Source of the DNA: Erysipelotrichaceae bacterium
GTDB lineage: Bacteria > Bacillota_I > Bacilli_A > Erysipelotrichales > Erysipelotrichaceae
DNA length: 27,074 nt
Assembly (NCBI GenBank): GCA_003520745.1
Contig: DOUE01000026.1
Location: 1 to 27,074, forward strand
Reading direction: 5' to 3'
The translations under genes and the position numbers were made by a program. The notes below the pieces were generated by a model that saw nothing but the letters and a program-made list of their open reading frames with translations, searched no databases and was not told where the DNA came from. This document shows, one piece after another, positions 21,608-27,074 of this stretch; the stretch's first letter is position 1; every line of letters starts with the position of its first letter.

Positions 21608-22519
21608 ATGAAACTTCGTCGTGCATTCACACTGTTTCTGAGCCTGTTTCTTCTCATCGCGTTCCCGCTCTCCGTCGCGGCCGGCAAACCCGTAAAACCT
21701 GCGACAGCCGTCCGTTATGTCGGATTGGGGGATTCGATCGGATATGGAATGAGCGCCACGCCCGGCAACGATTATTTCACCAAATACTCCGCCTATCTTC
21801 AAGCCAAGGCGATCACTGCGGGTTCACCGTATTCCAGTGTCAATTCCGCTCTTCCCGGATTGACCTCGTCGCAATTGTTGGATGAGATCACCGGGACCGC
21901 CTTATTGACGACGACACGCGCCGCCCTGCCGGGATCAAGCGTCGTCACCGTCAGTATCGGCGGAAACAACCTCCTGGGACCGTTCATTAGCTTCGTGGCC
22001 GATTTGTATGGCGTTTCCACCAGTGATCCGGACTTCCTCAACAAGCTGACCCTTGCGGTCAATGCGGATCCCGGAAGTTTGGAAGACGCGATGTTCTGGC
22101 AAATCCTCTGGCCCTATAGCGAACTGAACGTCGCCTTCGCCGCCGGTGTCGTGGACTTCAAAGCGGATTTACCCGCGACGATCAACGGAATCAAAGGACT
22201 AGCCCCCAACGCCAAGATTTATTTCCTCACGGTATTCAATCCGGTCTATGGCAATTCCGCTCTGCATGATTTCATCGATAAATACATCGTTCAAATCAAC
22301 AACGAACTGAAAGCCAAAGCTTCGACCTACGGATACACGGTCGTCGATGTCTATGCCGCCTACGCGTCCTATACGGGAACGGTTCCGCTGGTCGGATTCA
22401 ACATGACCGCCGTCCCGCCGACCTACGACCCCCATCCGACGGATGCCGGTCACCAAGTGATCTATGAATTGTTGGTGAGTGCATCGACGGTTCCGGTCAA
22501 ACCCGGGAAGCCGAAATAA
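21608..22519 (+). CDS. Secreted SGNH/GDSL-family hydrolase
   Basis: 303 aa exported esterase- or lipase-like enzyme. A signal peptide (1-25, basic start then LFLSLFLLIAFPLSVAA) is cut near AAG. Catalytic blocks: block I GLGDSIGYG with Ser43, block III SIGGNN with Gly119 and Asn120 of the oxyanion hole, and block V YDPHPTDAGH with Asp274 and His276. Length and blocks match the SGNH hydrolases. The tail ends in KPGKPK with no anchor. AAGGGAGG precedes the ATG at 21608. It could act on lipids, acetylated sugars or peptidoglycan; sequence does not decide. Confidence 0.88.
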   Translation: MKLRRAFTLFLSLFLLIAFPLSVAAGKPVKPATAVRYVGLGDSIGYGMSATPGNDYFTKYSAYLQAKAITAGSPYSSVNSALPGLTSSQLLDEITGTALLTTTRAALPGSSVVTVSIGGNNLLGPFISFVADLYGVSTSDPDFLNKLTLAVNADPGSLEDAMFWQILWPYSELNVAFAAGVVDFKADLPATINGIKGLAPNAKIYFLTVFNPVYGNSALHDFIDKYIVQINNELKAKASTYGYTVVDVYAAYASYTGTVPLVGFNMTAVPPTYDPHPTDAGHQVIYELLVSASTVPVKPGKPK

Positions 22520-22529
22520 GCGAATCCAG

Positions 22530-22570
22530 CAAACAAAAGCCCTATCCTTCTTCGGATAGGGCTTTGTTTG
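22530..22570. terminator. Bidirectional terminator between two convergent secreted-enzyme genes
   Basis: A long inverted repeat (about 17 bp with one bulged A, core AGCCCTATCC/GGATAGGGCT, 6-nt loop) with T-rich flanks on both strands serves both the SGNH gene and the protease gene. Confidence 0.88.
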
Positions 22571-22581
22571 TTTATGGATTG

Positions 22582-23955
22582 TTATTCTAGAGGTGTCGCA
22601 GCCAATGCGCCATCGGCGGTCGTTAGACCCCAACCGCTAGCGTCATCGCCCCAGCTCACGGAAGAGGAAGAGCCATCGGGATTCGTAATGGTACGGGTTC
22701 CCGCAGGAAGAGGAATCGCAGATCCTTCAAGGATGGTTTCGACTTCGGTAGCCGTCAACGATGAATTCTTCTGAACCATCAACGCGACGATCCCTGCGAC
22801 ATGCGGACTAGCCATCGAGGTTCCACCCAAGAAGTAGAAGCTTGTCTGTCCGCTGTTGTTTTGGTAAGGACCGACGATCCAGGAACCAGGAGCCGCGACG
22901 TCAAGGTCTTGACCTGCAAGTTCACGGCTGGAGAAATCGGTGATATAGAAGTCTTCGATGTTGGTAGGATCTGCAACATTCGAGGCTAACCACCAATTTC
23001 TTGGTCCAACCCATTCGCCGACCCATCCGGAAGCGGCGACGGAGATGACCGGTTCGTAAGCACCCGGATACCCCATGCCCGTTTCGCCTTCATTTCCGGC
23101 GGAAGCGACGATGATGACACCGGCTTCGATCGCATAGTCGATCGCGGCTTTTTCCACGACATCGAGTCTGGATCCACCCAAACTCATATTGATGACGACG
23201 GGATAATTCGCCAAAGGACCCTTCTTAAGATCTGCAACATACGTGATCCCCTGAGCGATGACCGAGGACCAACCCGAACCGTTCTGGTTCAGGACTTTGA
23301 CCGGGATGATCGTCGCCATCGGGGCGACCCCGTTGATCGACGTACCTCCTAAACTATAGCCAAGAATCGAACTGGTGACATGGGTCCCGTGCGAGTTCTG
23401 GTCGTGTTCCCATTTGTTTTTCTGCGAGGAAACCGTTCCGACCTCGCCGCCGCCTCCGCTGAAGGAAATCGCGTATTCTTCGGCGATTCGTTCTTCGGGG
23501 AAGTATTGACGCCAGGCATCGACCAAACCGGTATCGAGAACCGCGACATACACGCCGGTTCCGTCAAAGGCGACTTGACGCGTCGTCGAACCGAACTCGG
23601 TCACGTTGACGGCGTCTTGGTCCCAAGTACTTATACCATCGGAGAAATCATCGGCTAAGACGGTATCGACCGGAGCCCCGTTACGAACGGCATCCGTCGA
23701 AACGGCGGCGACGAAAGGCAAGGCTTTGATGGTCGATACTTTGGCGGCTTTGACACGCATCGTCAAGGCATCGATCTCATCGAGAACGGTCAAGACCGTT
23801 CCATGTTTGGCTAATTCACTGAGAAAGTTTGAACTGACATCCGACTTCAAGAGAACGTTGATTCCGATGGATCCCGTTGCGCTTGCGGCGCCGACAGGGA
23901 GAAGGGCGAATACCAAAGCAAGGGAAAGCAGGGCGCTGTAGACAAGACGTTTCAT
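22582..23955 (-). CDS. Secreted subtilisin-like serine protease (S8 family)
   Basis: 457 aa exported protease. Signal peptide (1-25; KRLVYSALLSLALVFALLPVGAASA), a short propeptide-like region (about 27-100), then the subtilase domain. The triad is Asp141 (AVLDTGL), His189 (NSHGTHVT) and Ser380 (GGTSMASPHVAG), with oxyanion Asn288 (ASAGNEG). MSLGG and the Ca2+-type loops are present. The C terminus ends after the fold with a Gly/Trp-rich segment and no sorting signal. AAGGAGC is 6 bp before the ATG. A long leader and possible attenuator precede it. It converges with the SGNH hydrolase gene; both act outside the cell. Confidence 0.93.
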   Translation of the reverse strand: MKRLVYSALLSLALVFALLPVGAASATGSIGINVLLKSDVSSNFLSELAKHGTVLTVLDEIDALTMRVKAAKVSTIKALPFVAAVSTDAVRNGAPVDTVLADDFSDGISTWDQDAVNVTEFGSTTRQVAFDGTGVYVAVLDTGLVDAWRQYFPEERIAEEYAISFSGGGGEVGTVSSQKNKWEHDQNSHGTHVTSSILGYSLGGTSINGVAPMATIIPVKVLNQNGSGWSSVIAQGITYVADLKKGPLANYPVVINMSLGGSRLDVVEKAAIDYAIEAGVIIVASAGNEGETGMGYPGAYEPVISVAASGWVGEWVGPRNWWLASNVADPTNIEDFYITDFSSRELAGQDLDVAAPGSWIVGPYQNNSGQTSFYFLGGTSMASPHVAGIVALMVQKNSSLTATEVETILEGSAIPLPAGTRTITNPDGSSSSVSWGDDASGWGLTTADGALAATPLE

Positions 23956-24209
23956 AAAGTGCTCCTTTCAAGAACGATTTGTATTCCCGTGTCATCTTCA
24001 TGATGTTTGTACAAAAAAACGTTTCGGCAGAAAGCGGTTAACGTGAATCGAAGACGTACGACGACGACTCATGAATCTTGTGAAATGACGATGGGTTTGA
24101 AACTATTATACTCGTTTTTTCCATCATGTGTTACATATTTACATATCTTTTCAACTTTTTACATCCATCTTTTACTACGTTCCGAAAGTTTCCCGGAAAT
24201 CAGGGGAGT
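23956..24209. promoter_or_regulatory. Promoter and long leader of the S8 protease gene
   Basis: This 254-bp gap has no gene. On the minus strand GTAACA (24129-24134), an 18-bp spacer and a perfect TATAAT (24105-24110) form the likely promoter, giving an untranslated leader of about 140 bases. Three copies of ATGTAA lie at and just upstream of the -35 (24131-24136, 24139-24144, 24159-24164). Inside the leader a weak, bulged hairpin (24020-24036) is followed by seven T residues (24013-24019). The sequence just downstream of the sugar-kinase stop contains TTTCCGGGAAA but no clear terminator. Confidence 0.45.
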
Positions 24210-25106
24210 CTAGTATTCTTGGATGAAATTTTCCACGTCGCTAAGATAGGGAAGCGATTCTACGCAACCGTTCTTGGTCGCGCAAAGGGCGGCGACCGCA
24301 TTGGCGTAGATCAGGGATTCCTTCATGGATTTGCCTTTGGCGATGGAGACGGCGAGGGCTGCGTTGAACGCATCCCCTGCCCCGCTGGAATCCGTCGGGG
24401 TGATGGCGAAAGGCTCGACGAAATACGATTCATCCTGTTTCGCATAGAAACAGCCGCGGTCCCCCAAGGTCACCACCACATGCTTGACGCCCCAACTCAA
24501 TAGAATCGCAACCCCTTCCTCAAGATCGGCGCTACCGGTCAATTTGGATAGTTCGTCCGCGTTGGGTGTGATGCATGAAACATAGGCGTAGAGGTTGGCG
24601 GGGAGACGATACGGAGGGGCGGGGTTCAAGATCACGAAAGGGTTATGCAGGGCCGTGAGGGCGAGGATCGACGCCATCGTGTCGGGGGGGATGTTTTGTT
24701 CAAGAAGCAAGACTTCGCATTCCCGGATCCTGGCGGCGTAGGGTTCGATGTCGTTGGGTCGAAGGTCGAAGGAAGCCTGGCCGCCGGTCAGGAAATAATG
24801 GCGTTTCTCATCGTCGAACACGCCGAAATTGACGGAGGTTTCAAGCGGGCTTCGCTCGATCGTCAGGACACGGATGTTTTCGTTAAGCAACATCCTGATT
24901 AGATCGGCGGATTCGGTGACTTCGGAGAAACGGCAAAGCAAGGTTACATTGGCGCCCAAACGCGCGCCTTGTACCGCCTGCATGATGCCGCGCCCGCCGA
25001 CGGATGAAGAAAGGGTCTTCGCGCGTTTACTCTCGTTGGGCGAAGGAAGTTGGTCGACATGGAAGGTGAAGTGTTTGGAAGCCGTACCGATGACCGTGAT
25101 GTTCAT
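24210..25106 (-). CDS. PfkB-family carbohydrate kinase (ribokinase-like)
   Basis: 298 aa, a normal ribokinase length. The family opening (VIGTASKHFTFHVDQLP), substrate loop GGRGIMQAVQGARLGA (37-52), NPAPP at 161-165, TPNADEL at 180-186, VTLGDRGC and the second PfkB signature DSSGAGDAF (239-247) with catalytic Asp245 are all visible. The usual GGKGxNQA is GGRGIMQA here, with Arg for Lys and Met for Asn, which may reflect a different substrate than ribose. It has its own promoter, fed by the tail of the pflA terminator, so it is a separate unit. Ribose, deoxyribose or a nucleoside-type sugar is the best guess. Confidence 0.85.
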   Translation of the reverse strand: MNITVIGTASKHFTFHVDQLPSPNESKRAKTLSSSVGGRGIMQAVQGARLGANVTLLCRFSEVTESADLIRMLLNENIRVLTIERSPLETSVNFGVFDDEKRHYFLTGGQASFDLRPNDIEPYAARIRECEVLLLEQNIPPDTMASILALTALHNPFVILNPAPPYRLPANLYAYVSCITPNADELSKLTGSADLEEGVAILLSWGVKHVVVTLGDRGCFYAKQDESYFVEPFAITPTDSSGAGDAFNAALAVSIAKGKSMKESLIYANAVAALCATKNGCVESLPYLSDVENFIQEY

Positions 25107-25131
25107 GGAACTCTCCTGTGTTTATACTTTC

Positions 25132-25159
25132 ATTATAGCCCTCTCTACCGATCTGTCAA
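25132..25159 (-). promoter_or_regulatory. Promoter of the PfkB-family kinase gene
   Basis: Perfect TTGACA (25154-25159), a 16-bp spacer and perfect TATAAT (25132-25137) on the minus strand, one of the strongest promoters here. It abuts the T-rich tail of the pflA terminator. Confidence 0.85.
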
Positions 25160-25188
25160 AATAAAGAAGAACCGTTTTTCAACGGTTC
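25160..25188 (-). terminator. Terminator after pflA
   Basis: On the minus strand an 8-bp perfect stem GAACCGTT/AACGGTTC with a GAAA tetraloop, then TTCTTTATTT. The stem includes the last codons and stop of pflA. Confidence 0.8.
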
Positions 25189-25925
25189 GTGTTACGTATT
25201 TCTTCGATGCGCAGAATCAAGGATTCATTCAGTCGTTTACAGAGTTCCAAGTCCATCGCCGGCGTATCTTCCAAAGGATAGGCGATGTGCAATTTGTCGT
25301 ACTTCGCCTTCCCCATTGTATGGTACGGCAACAATTCGACCTTCACCACGTTCTTTAGCGTCGCGATCTTCTGTGCGGTCGCTTCCAGGTTCTCGGGCGT
25401 GTCGTTGATTTTCGGGACGATCACTTGGCGGATCCAAATCGGCGTACCGACCCTCTGCAGGGTCGACAGGAAGACTTCGGTGGGGTCGATGGGTTGGGAT
25501 GTGATCCTACGATACAGGTCGCTGTCGGCGGCTTTAAGGTCGTAGATGACCAAGTCGACTTGGTTCAACACTTTCTCGTGATACAACGGGTTGCCGACCC
25601 CGGAAGTATCCAAAGCCACATGGATCCCGTTGGATCGAAGCAATGAACACGTTTCGATCAGGAATTCCGACTGGGCGAGCGGTTCTCCACCGGAGAACGT
25701 CACGCCGCCATCCTTCCCGTAATACGACTGATACCGTTTCACCATCTTCAACACTTCGTCGCCGGTCAGCGAATTCCCGTTTTGATACGCCCAGGTTTCA
25801 GGGTTGTGGCAATACAGGCAACGCAGCGGACAGCCCGCAAGGAAAAACACCGTGCGGACCCCCGGACCATCCACCGTCCCGAACGGTTCGATTTTACTGA
25901 AATAACCGAGGTTAGACTTGATCAT
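25179..25925 (-). CDS. pflA: Pyruvate formate-lyase activating enzyme (radical SAM)
   Basis: 248 aa; uses S-adenosylmethionine and a [4Fe-4S] cluster to place the glycyl radical on PFL. The cluster motif GCPLRCLYCHNPE holds Cys32, Cys36 and Cys39 (CxxxCxxC), followed by FSGGEPL (78-83), the SAM-contacting GGE motif, and VDLVIYDLKAAD. EPFGTVDGPGVRTVFF at the N terminus is diagnostic of PflA. Length equals the E. coli enzyme (246 aa). Its ATG overlaps the end of pflB by 14 bp and has little ribosome site of its own, so translation is probably coupled to pflB. Reductant may be the flavodoxin at 5349. Confidence 0.95.
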   Translation of the reverse strand: MIKSNLGYFSKIEPFGTVDGPGVRTVFFLAGCPLRCLYCHNPETWAYQNGNSLTGDEVLKMVKRYQSYYGKDGGVTFSGGEPLAQSEFLIETCSLLRSNGIHVALDTSGVGNPLYHEKVLNQVDLVIYDLKAADSDLYRRITSQPIDPTEVFLSTLQRVGTPIWIRQVIVPKINDTPENLEATAQKIATLKNVVKVELLPYHTMGKAKYDKLHIAYPLEDTPAMDLELCKRLNESLILRIEEIRNTNR

Positions 25926-27074
25926 GGAAAGTCCGTTCGAGAACTTCCAATTGTTGGTCTTTGGTTAACCTGTTGAAACGGACGGCGTATCCCGATACAC
26001 GGATGGTCAGGTTGGGATACAGTTGCGGGTTTTCCATCGCGGCCATCAACGTTTCACGCGAGTAGACGTTGACGTTGAGGTGATGCGCTTTAAGTTTGAA
26101 GTAGCCGTCCAAAATGCTGACGCAGTTGGAGATCCGCTCCTCCGCCGTTTTACCTAAGGTAGAGGGCAGGATCGTGAAGGTGTTGGACACCCCGTCCTGA
26201 CAGATTTCTTCATAGGGGAGTTTGGCGACCGAATTAAGCGAAGCCAGGGCTCCGGAGTTATCGCGGCCATGCATCGGGTTGGCCCCCGGGGCGAAAGGTT
26301 CGCCGGCTTTGCGACCGTCCGGCGTCGATCCCGTCTTCTTCCCGTAAACCACGTTGGACGTGATGGTCAGGATGGAGAGCGTGTGGACCGCGTCGCGGTA
26401 GAGCGGGTGTTGCTTCAACATGCCGCTGAACTTGGAGATGATGTCCACGGCGATCTGGTCGACACGGTCGTCGTCGTTACCGAACTTGGGGAAATCCCCT
26501 TCGATCTTGAAGTCGACGGCGATGCCGTGTTCATCGCGGATCGGGGTGACCTTCGCATACTTGATGGCGGAAAGCGAGTCGGCGACGACGGAAAGACCGG
26601 CGGCCCCGAAGGCCATCAAGCGGGTGATCCAGGTGTCGTGCAGGGCGAACTGGCTCTTTTCGTAAGCGTATTTATCGTGCATGAAGTGGATGATGTTCAT
26701 CGTATCCACATACAGTTTCGCGGTTTTCTCAAGGGTCAGCAGATAGAGTTCCATGACCTTGTCGTAGTCGAGGACTTCCCCTTCATACTGCGGGATCCCT
26801 GCGATGACCAATTCTTTATAGTTTTCATCGCGCCCGCCGTTGAGCGAATACAACAGCGCTTTCGCCAAATTGGTGCGCGCGCCGAAGTATTGGGTTTGTT
26901 TCCCGACCGACATCGCGGAAACGCAGCATGCGATCGCATAGTCGCCTTGATACAAGGGTTCCATCAGGTCGTCGTTTTCATACTGGATCGCACCGGTTTC
27001 GATCGACATCTTCGCGCAGTACTTCTTGAAGTTCTCGGGAAGGCGTTGCGACCAGAGGACGGTCATGTTGGGTT
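25912..27074 (-). CDS. pflB: Formate acetyltransferase (pyruvate formate-lyase), C-terminal half
   Basis: About 386 residues of a roughly 750-residue enzyme; the 5' part lies beyond the window, since the frame stays open to the edge and reads PNMTVLWSQ, as inside the E. coli protein. PFL cleaves pyruvate with CoA to acetyl-CoA and formate. Both active-site cysteines are in YAIACCVSAM (E. coli Cys418-Cys419), and the glycyl-radical site is intact in IRVSGYAVRFNRLT. GSTPDGRKAGEPFAPGANPMHGRD is also diagnostic. It is followed by pflA with a 14-bp overlap. Oxygen-sensitive, so the organism ferments under anoxic conditions. Confidence 0.96.
   Translation of the reverse strand, partial: PNMTVLWSQRLPENFKKYCAKMSIETGAIQYENDDLMEPLYQGDYAIACCVSAMSVGKQTQYFGARTNLAKALLYSLNGGRDENYKELVIAGIPQYEGEVLDYDKVMELYLLTLEKTAKLYVDTMNIIHFMHDKYAYEKSQFALHDTWITRLMAFGAAGLSVVADSLSAIKYAKVTPIRDEHGIAVDFKIEGDFPKFGNDDDRVDQIAVDIISKFSGMLKQHPLYRDAVHTLSILTITSNVVYGKKTGSTPDGRKAGEPFAPGANPMHGRDNSGALASLNSVAKLPYEEICQDGVSNTFTILPSTLGKTAEERISNCVSILDGYFKLKAHHLNVNVYSRETLMAAMENPQLYPNLTIRVSGYAVRFNRLTKDQQLEVLERTFHDQV

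Noticed and set aside
24007..24213. Short plus-strand frame in the gap before the protease gene
   Set aside because: No ribosome site, low-complexity translation, and it lies across the promoter and leader of the protease.
1..27074. CRISPR arrays, tRNA or rRNA genes, insertion sequences, toxin-antitoxin or defence genes
   Set aside because: I looked for regular repeats with spacers, cloverleaf and rRNA wording, transposase or integrase motifs, and small coupled toxin-antitoxin pairs and found none I could support.

Overview
The window reads as chromosomal DNA from an anaerobic, fermentative, low-complexity Bacillota-type bacterium, possibly one of the free-living Mollicutes-related lineages (inference only; no marker gene is present). 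The signs are Gram-positive-like Shine-Dalgarno sites (GGAGG) before most genes, a CBS/DRTGG-type manganese pyrophosphatase, a YtrA-type GntR/ABC operon, single-domain Trk proteins, a group-B-like [FeFe] hydrogenase and pyruvate formate-lyase with its activase. UGA is used as a stop codon (for example at the 3' ends at 428, 4683, 5349 and 15238) and Trp is TGG, so the code is the standard one. Base composition looks near 50% GC by eye, with AT-rich promoter regions. I see no rRNA, tRNA, CRISPR array, transposase or prophage gene. No stretch longer than about 255 bp lacks a gene.

Layout. 1-4 kb (minus): a YCII-like protein, NagB-type deaminase, a Gfo/Idh/MocA oxidoreductase and a regulated family II pyrophosphatase. 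4.1-6.3 kb: a RimJ/RimL-like acetyltransferase (+), a coupled flavodoxin and metallo-beta-lactamase-fold pair (-), and a MazG-like pyrophosphohydrolase (+). 6.3-8.2 kb (minus): a GntR/ATPase/permease operon with an operator-like palindrome over its start site. 8.3-11.3 kb (minus): a NuoE-like [2Fe-2S] protein, a D-2-hydroxyacid dehydrogenase and a monomeric [FeFe] hydrogenase with a Rex-like box at its promoter. 11.4-14.7 kb (plus): a pentapeptide-repeat protein, a KdpD/KdpE-like two-component pair without Kdp ATPase genes, and a small TPR-like protein. 14.75-18.7 kb (minus): a potassium-uptake operon with two separate TrkA-like RCK proteins, a 44-residue single-span membrane protein not obvious to ORF callers, TrkH, a membrane-anchored OB-fold protein and an acetyltransferase. 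18.8-21.4 kb: a lipoprotein nuclease and LysR regulator (-) divergent from a two-gene chromate-type transporter (+). 21.5-24 kb: a convergent pair of secreted enzymes, an SGNH hydrolase and a subtilisin-like protease. 24.2-27.1 kb (minus): pyruvate formate-lyase (cut by the window edge), its activating enzyme and a ribokinase-like sugar kinase.

How it fits together. Pyruvate formate-lyase and the hydrogenase/NuoE proteins suggest fermentative disposal of pyruvate and electrons, with NADH/NAD+ sensing (Rex-like sites) as a plausible regulator. The Trk operon and the neighbouring KdpDE-like pair point to a potassium/osmotic homeostasis island. The most interesting unexplained items are the tiny Trk-operon membrane protein, the OB-fold membrane protein beside it, the two Rex-like sites between the hydrogenase and the pentapeptide gene, and the flavodoxin/metallo-hydrolase pair that resembles a split flavodiiron protein.
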